From Candidatus Blautia faecipullorum (lineage in GTDB: Bacteria; Bacillota; Clostridia; Lachnospirales; Lachnospiraceae), in NCBI GenBank assembly GCA_019115125.1, contig DXEG01000045.1, forward strand, positions 1-64,000: a DNA stretch of 64,000 nt. Direction: 5' to 3'. Both the position numbers and the translations under genes were made by a program. Position 1 is the first letter of the stretch, and every line of letters starts with the position of its first letter. Shown piece after piece: positions 34,093 to 43,437 of the stretch. Below the pieces are notes generated by a model that saw only the letters and a list, made by a program, of their open reading frames with translations, did no database searches and was not told the DNA's origin.

Positions 34093-35922
34093 ATGAACAG
34101 AAATCCATCTCAAAAACGGGCAATCGCCCACCTGTCAGGACCGATGATGGTTCTGGCAGGCCCCGGTTCGGGGAAAACTTCCGTAATTGTTGAGAGAACT
34201 GCATATATGACAGACGGAGGGAAGATACCGCCGTCCTCCGTGCTTGTGGTAACCTTTTCCAGGGCGGCCGCGGCGGAGATGAAGGAACGTTTTCTGGCCT
34301 TTACAGGACAGACGCGCACCCAGGTGACCTTCGGCACCTTTCACGGGGTGTTTTACGGCATCCTGAAGCAGGCCTACGGGCTCACTGCCGCCAATATTCT
34401 TTCAGAGGAGGAAAAGTACGGGATCCTGAAGGAGCTGACTCTTTCCTATGGAGGAGATCTGGCGGAGGAGGGAGATTTTCCGGAGGAGATCGCAAAGGAG
34501 ATCAGCCTGGTGAAGGGGAACAGGATCTCCTTGGAGCATTATTATTCCTCCTGCTGTCCCGACGAGGTGTTCCGCCAGATTTATCAGGGCTATCTTTCGG
34601 CCTGCCGGTCCCGGCGCAAGCTTGACTTTGACGACATGCTTCTTTACTGCTATGAGCTTTTCGACAGGAGGAAGGATATTCTCCAGGCCTGGCAGAGGAA
34701 ATTTCAGTATATTCTTGTGGATGAATTTCAGGATATCAATAAGCTTCAGTATGATATCGTACGTCTTCTGGCAAAGCCCCAGGACAATCTTTTTATCGTC
34801 GGGGACGACGATCAGTCGATCTACCATTTCCGGGGAGCCAGACCGGAGATCATGCTGAATTTTACCCGGGATTATCCCAAAGCGGAGCAGGTGGTCCTGA
34901 ATGTAAATTACAGGTGCAGCGGAAAAATCCTGTCCGCGGCCATGAAGGTGATCGGCGGGAATAAAACAAGATTTTCCAAGGAGCTGTCCACGCCCAACGA
35001 AGAGGGCGAGAACGTAAGGCTCTGCGCCTTTGAAAATCCAAGAGAAGAGTATATAGAATTGGCGGGAAGGCTGAGAAAGAAGCTGGATTCCGGGGAAGAG
35101 TTGGAAAACACGGCTGTGCTTTTAAGGACCAACCAGGAGGCGGAGGGGCTGATCGGCGCTTTGATGGAGCGGCAGGTACCCTTTTCCATGAAAGAAAAGC
35201 TCCCCAACATTTTTCATCACTGGATCTGCCGTAATATGCTGGCCTATATGCGTTTCGCGGCGGGAGACCGGAGCAGAAAAAATTTTCTGGAGATCATGAA
35301 CCGCCCCAACCGCTATCTGTCCAGAGACGCCCTCGGGACGGACAGGGAGATTTCCTTTGACCGGCTGAGAGAATTTTACAGAGATAAGGACTGGATGTGC
35401 GACAGGATCACCACACTGGAGACGCACTTTCGGATACTCAGAGGGCTGGCTCCTTTCGCGGCCATGAATTTCATACGGAAAGGCATGGGGTATGAAGAAT
35501 ACCTGGAGGAATACGCCCGGTACCGGAAAATTAAACCGGAGGAGCTTACAGAAATCCTGGACCGTCTTCTGGAGAGCGCGAAAGGAATGGATAGCCTGAA
35601 AGACTGGGAGGCTTACATAGAAGATTATACCCGCAGGCTTGAGGAGCAGGCCGCAAAGCAGGAAAAAGAACAGAAGGGCGTGCTGATCTCCACTCTGCAC
35701 GGGGTAAAAGGCCTGGAATATGACGAGGTTTATATTCTGAATGTGAACGAAGGGAGCATACCCTATAAAAAAGCGGTTCTCGAGCCTGCTGTGGAGGAGG
35801 AACGAAGACTGTTCTATGTGGGAATGACCAGGGCGAAGAAGCGGCTTACATTATGTTATGTAAAAAAACAATATGAAAAAAAGCGGGAGCCTTCCCGTTT
35901 TTTAAAGGAGGCAGGAGTATGA
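34093..35922 (+). CDS. UvrD/Rep-type superfamily 1 DNA helicase
   Basis: 3'-5' DNA helicase of the PcrA/UvrD family, 609 aa, about 100 residues shorter than PcrA. Motifs run in order: Q-motif NPSQKRAIAHL, Walker A AGPGSGKTS, Ia VTFSRAAAAEM, II VDEFQDINKLQYD, III GDDDQSIYHFRGA, V STLHGVKGLEYDEVYI, VI RRLFYVGMTRAKKRL. The short C terminus suggests a second-copy helicase rather than the main PcrA. It lies 17 bases after gltX, and its stop overlaps the next gene. Confidence 0.92.
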   Translation: MNRNPSQKRAIAHLSGPMMVLAGPGSGKTSVIVERTAYMTDGGKIPPSSVLVVTFSRAAAAEMKERFLAFTGQTRTQVTFGTFHGVFYGILKQAYGLTAANILSEEEKYGILKELTLSYGGDLAEEGDFPEEIAKEISLVKGNRISLEHYYSSCCPDEVFRQIYQGYLSACRSRRKLDFDDMLLYCYELFDRRKDILQAWQRKFQYILVDEFQDINKLQYDIVRLLAKPQDNLFIVGDDDQSIYHFRGARPEIMLNFTRDYPKAEQVVLNVNYRCSGKILSAAMKVIGGNKTRFSKELSTPNEEGENVRLCAFENPREEYIELAGRLRKKLDSGEELENTAVLLRTNQEAEGLIGALMERQVPFSMKEKLPNIFHHWICRNMLAYMRFAAGDRSRKNFLEIMNRPNRYLSRDALGTDREISFDRLREFYRDKDWMCDRITTLETHFRILRGLAPFAAMNFIRKGMGYEEYLEEYARYRKIKPEELTEILDRLLESAKGMDSLKDWEAYIEDYTRRLEEQAAKQEKEQKGVLISTLHGVKGLEYDEVYILNVNEGSIPYKKAVLEPAVEEERRLFYVGMTRAKKRLTLCYVKKQYEKKREPSRFLKEAGV

Positions 35923-36467
35923 ACGGCGTCATCTATTACACAGAAATTCCGGAGATGTACAAGAACAAGAGAATGGAGCATATGATCGGAGAAAAGCTGC
36001 TGGAGACAGGACTGAAAAAGGAGTACGGCCTGAATCTGAAATATGAGCCAAGAGCCAGAGGCGAGCATGGGAAGCCGTTTTTTACCCTGCAGCCAAGGAT
36101 CCACTATAATATCAGCCATTCCGGGAAGTATGTGGTATGCGTTTTTGCGGGCGAGGAGGTAGGAATTGACATCCAGGAGCATAAAGAGGTGAACTATGCC
36201 CGGCTTTTGGAGAGAATGGTTCCCGCGGCCATGATCAGGGAGATCCTGGAGGCGGACAGCCTTCAGAAGGCTTTCTTTGCACAGTGGGTGCTGCGGGAGG
36301 CTTATATTAAATGGACGGGAGAGGGCTTCTCCAGAGATGTCCGCACCATTCCCATGGATCAGGGCTTCTATCTGATGCTGGATCTGGATCCGGGGTACAG
36401 CGGGGCGGTATGGTCGGAGAATCCTATGGAACTCCGCTGGGAGTATGTGGAAGTACAGCTCCCGTAA
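35919..36467 (+). CDS. 4'-phosphopantetheinyl transferase, Sfp type
   Basis: Transfers phosphopantetheine from CoA to a carrier-protein serine. The 182-aa protein carries the core motifs VGIDIQEHKE (Mg ligand Asp) and WVLREAYIKWTGEGF, plus NISHSGKYVVCVF. It is translationally coupled to the helicase by a 4-base overlap. The substrate may be AcpP or a secondary-metabolite carrier; no synthase genes are in the window. Confidence 0.87.
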   Translation: MNGVIYYTEIPEMYKNKRMEHMIGEKLLETGLKKEYGLNLKYEPRARGEHGKPFFTLQPRIHYNISHSGKYVVCVFAGEEVGIDIQEHKEVNYARLLERMVPAAMIREILEADSLQKAFFAQWVLREAYIKWTGEGFSRDVRTIPMDQGFYLMLDLDPGYSGAVWSENPMELRWEYVEVQLP

Positions 36468-36494
36468 AAATATTTTGGTTTTCCGGGTAACAAA

Positions 36495-36571
36495 ACACCC
36501 CTTTTGGAGATCTGAGAAGAGACGGGCGGCGCGGCCTGTTCTTTTCTCCGGTGTCTGAAAGGGGATTTTTT
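36495..36571 (+). terminator. terminator upstream of spoIIIA
   Basis: ACACC/GGTGT and CCCCTTT/AAAGGGG arms enclose a GC-rich middle; followed by a T6 run. It closes the gltX-helicase-transferase group. Confidence 0.65.
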
Positions 36572-36592
36572 GTACTAAATCGGGATTGTCCA

Positions 36593-36600
36593 CATATATT
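36593..36600 (+). promoter_or_regulatory. possible sigma-E -10 box of the spoIIIA operon
   Basis: CATATATT, 24 bases before the spoIIIAA start. spoIIIA is sigma-E dependent in Bacillus; the -35 half is not clear here. Confidence 0.35.
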
Positions 36601-36623
36601 AAGTGTAAAGAGAGGTGAGGGAT

Positions 36624-37544
36624 ATGGAAGCCAGCCAGATTCAGGATCTGTTTGCGGGAAATGTCCGGAAGCTTCTGATCGAGGCGGATCTGGACTACGA
36701 AAAGCTATATGAGATACGGATGCGGGCGGGACGGCCGCTGTTTCTGACCTATGACGGAGGAGAATGTTTTCTTCGTGGAAGAGGAAGAGAACCCTACCTG
36801 GTCACCAGGGAGGATCTCAGGGAAACTCTGGAATATGTCAGCGGATATTCGCTTTACGCATATGAGGATGAAATCCGCCAGGGATATTTAAGCGTGCAGG
36901 GCGGCCACCGGGTGGGCGTTACCGGCAAGGTGATCCTGGATGGGGACAGGATCAGGGGAATGAAATATATCTCCTGCATCAATCTGCGGCTTGCGCATCA
37001 GATCCCCGGCTGTGCGGACGCGGTTATGCCTTATATCCGGACAAAGGACTGGACAGCCCATACGCTGGTCATATCTCCGCCCAGGTGCGGGAAGACGACC
37101 CTTCTCAGGGACATGATCCGCCAGCTCAGCAACGGGCGCGGGGATGTCCCCGGCCTGACAGTGGCAGTGGTGGATGAACGGAGCGAGCTGGCCGGGTGTT
37201 ATCAGGGGATTCCCCAGAATGATCTGGGAATGAGAACAGATGTACTGGACAGTTGTCCAAAGGCGGAGGGGATGCAGATGCTGATACGTTCCATGTCTCC
37301 TTCTGTGGTGGCTGTAGACGAGCTGGGAAAAGAGGAGGACTTTAAAGCAGTGGAATCGGTGATACACTGCGGATGCAAGCTGATCGCCACCGCTCACGGA
37401 AACTCTGTGGAGGATGTACTGAGCACCCCTTTTTTCAGCAGACTGAAGGAAATGAAGGTGTTTGAGAGATATATTGTCCTCGGAAAAGAAAAAAGAGCCG
37501 GGACGGTACTGGGGATCTTTAACGGAAAGGGTGAACGATGCTGA
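36624..37544 (+). CDS. spoIIIAA: stage III sporulation protein AA
   Basis: Cytosolic ATPase of the SpoIIIA-SpoIIQ channel between mother cell and forespore, related to secretion ATPases. The 306-aa protein has Walker A SPPRCGKTTLLRDM (about 153-166) and VAVVDERSELAG. The start at 36624 follows GAGGTGAGG; the GTG at 36615 is inside the ribosome site. It is first in the eight-gene spoIIIA operon and overlaps spoIIIAB by 7 bases. Confidence 0.94.
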   Translation: MEASQIQDLFAGNVRKLLIEADLDYEKLYEIRMRAGRPLFLTYDGGECFLRGRGREPYLVTREDLRETLEYVSGYSLYAYEDEIRQGYLSVQGGHRVGVTGKVILDGDRIRGMKYISCINLRLAHQIPGCADAVMPYIRTKDWTAHTLVISPPRCGKTTLLRDMIRQLSNGRGDVPGLTVAVVDERSELAGCYQGIPQNDLGMRTDVLDSCPKAEGMQMLIRSMSPSVVAVDELGKEEDFKAVESVIHCGCKLIATAHGNSVEDVLSTPFFSRLKEMKVFERYIVLGKEKRAGTVLGIFNGKGERC

Positions 37545-38056
37545 AAAATGCAGGCATACTCCTGATTCTGATCGCGGGCGTGGGAATGGGCTACAGCAGG
37601 AGCAGAGAGCTGACCCTGCGGGAAAGAAATCTCCGACTGTTTCTTCAGATGGTGATCTGTCTGAAGGGAGAGATCCGCTGCGGGAATTTGTCGCTTCCTG
37701 AGGCTTTCAGGGAGATCGCCGGAAAACTGCCGGGAAAATATGGAGAATTTCTGGAGGAGATCTGTCTCAGCCTGAGAGAAGCTTCGGGACGTCCGTTGGG
37801 AGAGATTTACCGTCAGTGCGCGGAGCAAAAATTCAAGGACCTTGATTTCTCCAGGGAGGAGAGAGAGCTGTTCTGTTCTCTGGGAGGACGTCTCGGTTAT
37901 CTGGACAGAGAAATGCAGCTTCGCCAGCTTGACCTGTGCGAGGAAGAAATTTTGAGATATCTGGATGTGCTGAGAAAGGAGATGCCGGAAAAAAAGAAAA
38001 TCTATCAGAGTCTGGGTGTACTGGGCGGAGTTCTTCTGGCAGTACTTTTGTGGTGA
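37538..38056 (+). CDS. spoIIIAB: stage III sporulation protein AB
   Basis: Membrane protein of the SpoIIIA channel, related to GspF-type platform proteins. The 172-aa protein has an N-terminal membrane segment (residues 4-20), a helical cytosolic body with LRLFLQMVICLKGEIRCGNL, and a C-terminal membrane segment (LGVLGGVLLAVLLW). It overlaps spoIIIAA. Confidence 0.92.
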   Translation: MLKNAGILLILIAGVGMGYSRSRELTLRERNLRLFLQMVICLKGEIRCGNLSLPEAFREIAGKLPGKYGEFLEEICLSLREASGRPLGEIYRQCAEQKFKDLDFSREERELFCSLGGRLGYLDREMQLRQLDLCEEEILRYLDVLRKEMPEKKKIYQSLGVLGGVLLAVLLW

Positions 38057-38080
38057 CGCGGACTTGGAAAGGAGAAGAGA

Positions 38081-38275
38081 TTGGAAGTCGGCATAATATT
38101 TAAAATAGCGGCGGTGGGAATCCTGGTTTCCATTCTCTCCCAGATCCTGAAGCACAGCGGCAGGGATGAACAGGCCTTCCTGGTAAGCCTTTCAGGGCTT
38201 TTGATTGTTTTATTCTGGATTGTTCCATATATCTACGATCTGTTTGAAAGTATTCAAAATTTATTTGTTTTATAG
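38081..38275 (+). CDS. spoIIIAC: stage III sporulation protein AC
   Basis: A 64-aa protein with two membrane helices (residues 4-21 and 33-55), matching the family's usual 65 residues. The start is TTG at 38081, preceded by AAAGGAGAAGAGA; no ATG gives a full-length product. The sequence includes LSQILKHSGRDEQAFLVSLS. Confidence 0.93.
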   Translation: MEVGIIFKIAAVGILVSILSQILKHSGRDEQAFLVSLSGLLIVLFWIVPYIYDLFESIQNLFVL

Positions 38276-38298
38276 GCGGCTTTGACGGAGGCGGCGGA

Positions 38299-38685
38299 AT
38301 GGATATTGTAAAAATTTCATTACTTGGAGTATGCGGTGTAATGCTGGGGTTTTTCCTGAAGGGAACCAGACCAGAATACGCCGCGTTTGTGACTATGGGC
38401 ATTGGAATCATGATCCTGGGGCTGGCGGTAGGAAAGCTGGAATATCTTTTTGAGGCCATCGGACGTCTGAAGGACAGCCTGCCATCGGACAACGGATACC
38501 TTTCCACGCTTGTGAAGATGGTGGGGATCACCTATATCGGTCAGTTTTCAGCCGGTATCTGCCGGGACGCGGGCCATCAGGCAACGGCGGCTCAGATCGA
38601 GCTTTTCTGTAAGCTGTCTATTATGGTGCTCAGTATTCCGATCCTGATGGCGCTTCTTGATACCATACAGGAGTTCCTGATATGA
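38299..38685 (+). CDS. spoIIIAD: stage III sporulation protein AD
   Basis: A 128-aa membrane protein with four predicted helices, beginning MDIVKISLLGVCGVMLGFFL and with YIGQFSAGICRDAGHQATAA, a family hallmark shared with SpoIIIAC. It overlaps spoIIIAE by 4 bases. Confidence 0.93.
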   Translation: MDIVKISLLGVCGVMLGFFLKGTRPEYAAFVTMGIGIMILGLAVGKLEYLFEAIGRLKDSLPSDNGYLSTLVKMVGITYIGQFSAGICRDAGHQATAAQIELFCKLSIMVLSIPILMALLDTIQEFLI

Positions 38686-39908
38686 GAGGAGCTGTCCTGA
38701 AATGGGCGGCGTTTTTTCTTGCGGCGCTGTTTTTCTGCCTTTGGCGGCCGGAACCGCTGATGGCGGCGGAAGGGACGGAGAAGACGGGCTCTCCGGGCGA
38801 TGGAGAAGAGAAGAAAGAAGATTCCGGAAGCAGCGCGGAAGAGGAGGAAGAGATCCAGCGGGAGCTGACGGAGGAGCTGGATCTTGCCGGGATACAGAAA
38901 ATGCTGGATGATATGCTGGGAGAAGAAAGCTTTTCCTTCCGGGACGCTCTGGAAAACCTGCTGAACGGAGAGGAGGCGTTTTCAGAGGAGGCCGCGCGGG
39001 AGCTGCTGAGGGGAGTTTTGTTTTCCGGTCTGAAACAGGAGAAGGCGCTGTTCATAAAGCTGCTGCTGCTGATCCTGCTGGCTGCGGTGCTTTCTAATTT
39101 CGCGTCGGTTTTTGATAATGGCCAGATCGGAGAGATCAGCTTTTATATTGTGTATCTTCTTTTGTTCATGCTTCTCATGGATTCTTTTTCTGAGACAAGC
39201 ATATCCCTTCAGAGCGTGATCGCGTGGATGTCGGATTTCATGAAAACCCTGGCTCCGGCTTATTTTATGACGGTATCCGCATCCTCCGGAACTGCCGCCG
39301 CCGCGGTTTTTTATGAGGGGGTGCTGATCCTTGTGTGGCTGATCCAGTGGGTGCTCCTGACCGTGATACTGCCGGGAACCAATCTCTATGTGCTTCTCTG
39401 CCTGGTGAATCATCTCTCACGGGAAGAGATGCTGGGCAAGCTTTCGGAGCTGCTGGCTACGGTTATCAACTGGGGGCTGAAATCCCTTCTTGGAATCGTA
39501 GCGGGTCTCCAGATCGTAAAGGGGCTTGTGGCTCCGGTGGTAGATTCACTGAAGCGGAGCCTTATCGGAAAAGCGGCGGGCGCTCTTCCCGGGGTGGGAA
39601 ACGCGGTAAATATGGTGACGGAGCTGGTGGTGACAAGCGCTGTACTGGTGCGCAACTGTCTGGGTGTGATGATTCTGATCGCTTTTGTCCTTGCCGGGGC
39701 GGGACCGGTGATCCACTACGGTCTGCTTTCCCTTGTTTACCGTTTTCTGGCGGCGGCGGCTCAGCCTGTTTCCGACAGGAGGATCGTGGAATGTCTGAGT
39801 ACGGTGGGGGAAGGGTACGGGCTTTTATTAAAAATTCTTTTTACCGCGGAGGTGCTTTGTATGCTGACGTTTTTAATTCTGACGGCAAGTCTGGGAGGCG
39901 GAGCATGA
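38682..39908 (+). CDS. spoIIIAE: stage III sporulation protein AE
   Basis: Polytopic membrane protein of the feeding-tube channel. The 408-aa product has a signal-like N terminus, an acidic Glu/Ser-rich stretch (about residues 25-65), a body domain (FSGLKQEKALFIKLLLLILL) and about seven C-terminal membrane helices. Gene order and length agree with the family. It overlaps spoIIIAF by 4 bases. Confidence 0.93.
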   Translation: MRGAVLKWAAFFLAALFFCLWRPEPLMAAEGTEKTGSPGDGEEKKEDSGSSAEEEEEIQRELTEELDLAGIQKMLDDMLGEESFSFRDALENLLNGEEAFSEEAARELLRGVLFSGLKQEKALFIKLLLLILLAAVLSNFASVFDNGQIGEISFYIVYLLLFMLLMDSFSETSISLQSVIAWMSDFMKTLAPAYFMTVSASSGTAAAAVFYEGVLILVWLIQWVLLTVILPGTNLYVLLCLVNHLSREEMLGKLSELLATVINWGLKSLLGIVAGLQIVKGLVAPVVDSLKRSLIGKAAGALPGVGNAVNMVTELVVTSAVLVRNCLGVMILIAFVLAGAGPVIHYGLLSLVYRFLAAAAQPVSDRRIVECLSTVGEGYGLLLKILFTAEVLCMLTFLILTASLGGGA

Positions 39909-40507
39909 AGGAAGAGCTGTATCTCTGGATGAAAAACCTGGCCGTTTTTTATATGATGTTTACCGCGGTGCTGCATCTGGTGCCGGACAAAAAATATGAA
40001 CGCTATGTGCGCTCCTTCATGGGACTTCTTCTGATCTATATGCTCTGTACGCCGGTATTTGTCATTTTTGGAAAGAGCAGAGAGCTTATGGAAAACTTCC
40101 GCGTCAATTTTCAGCAGGAGCAGATCCTGCTGGAGGAGAAGGGCACTGAAAATCTGCAGGCCTTTTACCTGAACCAGGGCTACGAGAACGAGCTGGCGGA
40201 AAAAATTATAGAAAGCTTTGCTGATACAGGCATAAAGCTTGAGGATACGGCCGTAAATATAGTAGGGGAGAAGGTATCGGTAACTCTTTATGTGCCAAAT
40301 GACATGACGGAAGAAGAGGAGGGGAGGATTTACGATGCACTCAGGCAGAACTTCGGAATCGAAAAAAAGGACTGTCAGATCGTGGCTGACGGGAATGACG
40401 AAGCAGCAGTGGGCAGTGATCCTTCTTCTGGGGCTTCTGCTGGCAGTAATCGCGGTTCCGGTGTCGGCGCCGGAGGGACAGGAAACGAAGAGCGGGAACA
40501 CAGGTGA
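39905..40507 (+). CDS. spoIIIAF: stage III sporulation protein AF
   Basis: The 200-aa membrane protein has two N-terminal helices (about 8-28 and 36-55: RSFMGLLLIYMLCTPVFVIF) and a soluble domain (EKIIESFADTGIKLEDTAVN). The last about 55 residues are Gly/Ser-rich and lie in a region also used by spoIIIAG in another frame, so they may be of little structural importance. The start at 39905 overlaps spoIIIAE by 4 bases. Confidence 0.88.
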   Translation: MKEELYLWMKNLAVFYMMFTAVLHLVPDKKYERYVRSFMGLLLIYMLCTPVFVIFGKSRELMENFRVNFQQEQILLEEKGTENLQAFYLNQGYENELAEKIIESFADTGIKLEDTAVNIVGEKVSVTLYVPNDMTEEEEGRIYDALRQNFGIEKKDCQIVADGNDEAAVGSDPSSGASAGSNRGSGVGAGGTGNEEREHR

Positions 40508-40781
40508 AAAAGCTTCGGAAAACCAGGCGGAAAAGACGGAGCTGGAATCCAGGCTGGAGGCAGTTCTGGAAAGTGTGGAGGGAGTGGGAAGGATACAGGT
40601 GATGCTGATGACCGGGCAGGATGAGGAGAGCTTTTACAGTTCCGGAAATACAGAGGTGACGGGGGTGCTGATTGCGGCGGAGGGAGCGGATGATTCTGTG
40701 ACCGTACAGAATATTCAGGAGGCTGTAATGGCATTATTCCAGATAGAAGCCCATAAAATTAAAATAATGAAAATGAAATGA
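40335..40781 (+). CDS. spoIIIAG: stage III sporulation protein AG
   Basis: Ring-forming channel component. The 148-aa form has a short basic N terminus, one membrane helix (QQWAVILLLGLLLAVIAVPV), a linker and the ring-building domain (ESVEGVGRIQVMLMTGQDEE). Bacillus SpoIIIAG is about 229 aa, so this one is short. The start at 40335 is 7 bases after GGGGAGG. This gives a 173-base overlap with spoIIIAF; the alternative ATG at 40395 still overlaps by 113 bases. Confidence 0.85.
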   Translation: MHSGRTSESKKRTVRSWLTGMTKQQWAVILLLGLLLAVIAVPVSAPEGQETKSGNTGEKASENQAEKTELESRLEAVLESVEGVGRIQVMLMTGQDEESFYSSGNTEVTGVLIAAEGADDSVTVQNIQEAVMALFQIEAHKIKIMKMK

Positions 40782-40791
40782 GGAGAGTAAA

Positions 40792-41610
40792 GTGAAGAAA
40801 ATTATCAAAAAGAATCAGGTGATTATCACCTCCCTTGCAATCCTGATCGCCGTAGCCGGATATCTGAATTTCGCGGATGTGGATCTGGGATATAAGGATA
40901 AGGAGACCAGCACAGACAGCAGCAGTATTCTTGAAGAGGTGGATTATGATCTGACAGATGAAACAGCCCTTCTGGATGAGAACGGGGCGGATGGCCAGGA
41001 TATGGGAGCGGAAGCGGATGAAAACGGAACTCCCGGCGAGGCCGTACTTACAGGAGCATCTGACTTTGCCGCCCAGGCGAAGCTTTCCAGGGAACAGGTA
41101 CGCTCCCAGAATAAGGCGGATCTCCAGGAGATCATCAATAACGCGGAAATCGGGGACGAACAGAAGCAGGAGGCCGTCAATACCATGGTGGCCATGACGG
41201 ATACAGCGGAAAAAGAGGCTGCGGCGGAGCTCCTTCTGGAAGCCAAGGGCTTTGAAAACGTTGTGGTGAACCTCACCGGGGAGACCGCGGATATTGTTGT
41301 GCCCCAGAGCGAGCTGGACGACGCCCAGAGAGCTCAGATCGAGGATATTGTAAAACGGAAAACAGGAATCGCCGCCGAAAATATTGTGATCACTCCTCTG
41401 AATGAGGGAGAGGATGCGTCCGCGGCGGCGGAAAGCACAGAAACCGCGGCTTCCGGGGAGACCTATGAGGATGCGTCCGCGGAGGAGACATCCGCAGATT
41501 CCGCCGGGACAGAAGAGTATGAGGACAGTGTGGAATACGAGGACGAAAGCGGAGATTCCACGGAGACCTCAGGAGATTATGTGATCGAAACAGAGGGAAT
41601 CTATGACTGA
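40792..41610 (+). CDS. spoIIIAH: stage III sporulation protein AH
   Basis: Mother-cell partner of forespore SpoIIQ that zips the two membranes together. The 272-aa protein has one N-terminal membrane helix (residues 7-25), an acidic linker, the ring domain (LSREQVRSQNKADLQEIINN, ENVVVNLTGETADIVVP) and a long acidic Glu/Ser/Thr-rich tail of about 60 residues. It is last in the operon; no clear terminator follows. Confidence 0.92.
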   Translation: MKKIIKKNQVIITSLAILIAVAGYLNFADVDLGYKDKETSTDSSSILEEVDYDLTDETALLDENGADGQDMGAEADENGTPGEAVLTGASDFAAQAKLSREQVRSQNKADLQEIINNAEIGDEQKQEAVNTMVAMTDTAEKEAAAELLLEAKGFENVVVNLTGETADIVVPQSELDDAQRAQIEDIVKRKTGIAAENIVITPLNEGEDASAAAESTETAASGETYEDASAEETSADSAGTEEYEDSVEYEDESGDSTETSGDYVIETEGIYD

Positions 41611-41643
41611 CCGTGTTGATGTGAATCCGAGGTACAAAATTCC

Positions 41644-41673
41644 TTGACAGTGCGGCTGTGCTTATACTAGAAT
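41644..41673 (+). promoter_or_regulatory. promoter of prfC, followed by a GC hairpin
   Basis: TTGACA (41644-41649), 18-base spacer, TAGAAT (41668-41673). In the leader, GCCGCGGC (41700-41707) and GCCGCGGC (41712-41719) form a tight hairpin with a TTCA loop about 35 bases before the ribosome site. Confidence 0.6.
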
Positions 41674-41765
41674 AACATGTTGGATAACTTATTCCCCGGC
41701 CGCGGCTTCAGCCGCGGCACCGTATACAATCTGGAAATTATACATGATATCATAGGAGGCCAAAC

Positions 41766-43355
41766 GTGTCTAAGTATGCGAAAGAAATAGAAAAAAGAAG
41801 AACCTTTGCCATCATCTCTCACCCGGACGCGGGAAAGACGACTCTTACAGAAAAGTTTCTCCTGTACGGCGGCGCCATCAACTTGGCCGGAAGCGTAAAG
41901 GGTAAGGCCACTGCCCGGCACGCGGTGTCGGACTGGATGGAGATTGAGAAGGAGAGAGGTATTTCCGTAACCTCGTCCGTACTTCAGTTTCATTACGACG
42001 GCTACTGCATCAATATCCTGGATACGCCGGGCCATCAGGACTTTTCGGAGGATACCTACCGTACCCTGATGGCGGCGGACTCCGCCGTTATGGTGATCGA
42101 CGCCAGCAAGGGCGTAGAAGCCCAGACCAGAAAGCTGTTCAAGGTCTGCGTCATGCGTCATATTCCTATTTTTACTTTTATCAATAAAATGGACAGAGAC
42201 GCCAACGACACCTTTGACCTTCTGGACGAAATAGAAAAGGAGCTGGGGATCGCTACCTGCCCGGTAAACTGGCCCATAGGCTCAGGAAAGAAATTCCGCG
42301 GCGTCTACGACAGGAATACCCGTAAGGTGCTGAGCTTTTCTGATACCCAGAAGGGAACCAGGGAGGGGCAGATCGAGGAGATCGCCGTTGACGATCCTCA
42401 TCTGGACGAGATCGTGGATCCGGATCAGAAGGAACAGCTTCTGGAGGAGATCGAGCTTCTGGACGGAGCCAGCGTGGATTTTGACCAGGAGCAGGTGAGC
42501 CGGGGAAACATGACTCCTGTATTTTTCGGTTCCGCCCTGACGAATTTTGGAGTGGAAACCTTCCTGGAGCATTTCCTGGCTATGACGACATCCCCTCTTC
42601 CCCGTATGTCGGACGAGGGAGAGATCGATCCTATGTCCGATGATTTTTCCGCCTTTGTTTTTAAGATCCAGGCGAATATGAACAAGGCCCATCGGGACAG
42701 GATCGCCTTTATGCGTATCTGCTCCGGAAAGTTTGACGCCTCCGGAGAGGTGTTCCATGTTCAGGGAGACAAGAAAATGCGCCTCCTCCAGCCCCAGCAG
42801 ATGATGGCTGAGAGCCGTCATGTGGTGGACGAGGCTTACGCGGGAGATATTATCGGAGTGTTTGACCCGGGTATTTTTTCTATCGGAGACACCATCTGCG
42901 CGCCGGGAAAGAAATTCGCCTTTGAAGGAATCCCTACCTTCGCGCCGGAGCATTTTGCCAGAGTGCGCCAGCTCGACACCATGAAACGGAAGCAGTTTGT
43001 GAAGGGTATCAACCAGATCGCCCAGGAGGGAGCCATCCAGATCTTCCAGGAGTTTAACACCGGCATGGAGGAGATCATCGTAGGCGTAGTGGGCGTCCTG
43101 CAGTTTGATGTGCTGAAATATCGTCTGGAAAACGAATATAACGTAGAGATCCGTCTAGAGAACCTGCCTTATGAACACATCCGCTGGATCGCCAACAAGG
43201 ACGAGGTGGACGTATCAAAGATCACAGGAACTTCCGATATGAAGAAAGTAACGGATCTGAAAGGGAATCCTCTTCTCCTCTTTGTCAACGCCTGGAGCGT
43301 GGGTATGACTGAGGACCGGAATCCGAACCTGGTGCTGACAGAATTCAGTAAATAA
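41766..43355 (+). CDS. prfC: peptide chain release factor 3
   Basis: GTPase that recycles release factors RF1/RF2. The 529-aa protein has G1 SHPDAGKTTLTEK, switch region ERGISVTSSV, G3 DTPGHQDFSEDT and G4 NKMDRDA, followed by RF3-specific C-terminal domains. GTG start with TAGGAGG 8 bases upstream. It is a single-gene unit. Confidence 0.95.
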   Translation: MSKYAKEIEKRRTFAIISHPDAGKTTLTEKFLLYGGAINLAGSVKGKATARHAVSDWMEIEKERGISVTSSVLQFHYDGYCINILDTPGHQDFSEDTYRTLMAADSAVMVIDASKGVEAQTRKLFKVCVMRHIPIFTFINKMDRDANDTFDLLDEIEKELGIATCPVNWPIGSGKKFRGVYDRNTRKVLSFSDTQKGTREGQIEEIAVDDPHLDEIVDPDQKEQLLEEIELLDGASVDFDQEQVSRGNMTPVFFGSALTNFGVETFLEHFLAMTTSPLPRMSDEGEIDPMSDDFSAFVFKIQANMNKAHRDRIAFMRICSGKFDASGEVFHVQGDKKMRLLQPQQMMAESRHVVDEAYAGDIIGVFDPGIFSIGDTICAPGKKFAFEGIPTFAPEHFARVRQLDTMKRKQFVKGINQIAQEGAIQIFQEFNTGMEEIIVGVVGVLQFDVLKYRLENEYNVEIRLENLPYEHIRWIANKDEVDVSKITGTSDMKKVTDLKGNPLLLFVNAWSVGMTEDRNPNLVLTEFSK

Positions 43356-43437
43356 GCCTTTTATTTTCGGAACGATTTTGATATAATAACCATATTAGGA
43401 AAAATATCAGATTCGTTAATCCTTAGGAGGAGTTGAA

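Noticed and set aside
41700-41719. GC hairpin before prfC as a terminator of spoIIIA
   Set aside because: No T run follows and it lies downstream of a good promoter, so a leader hairpin is more likely.
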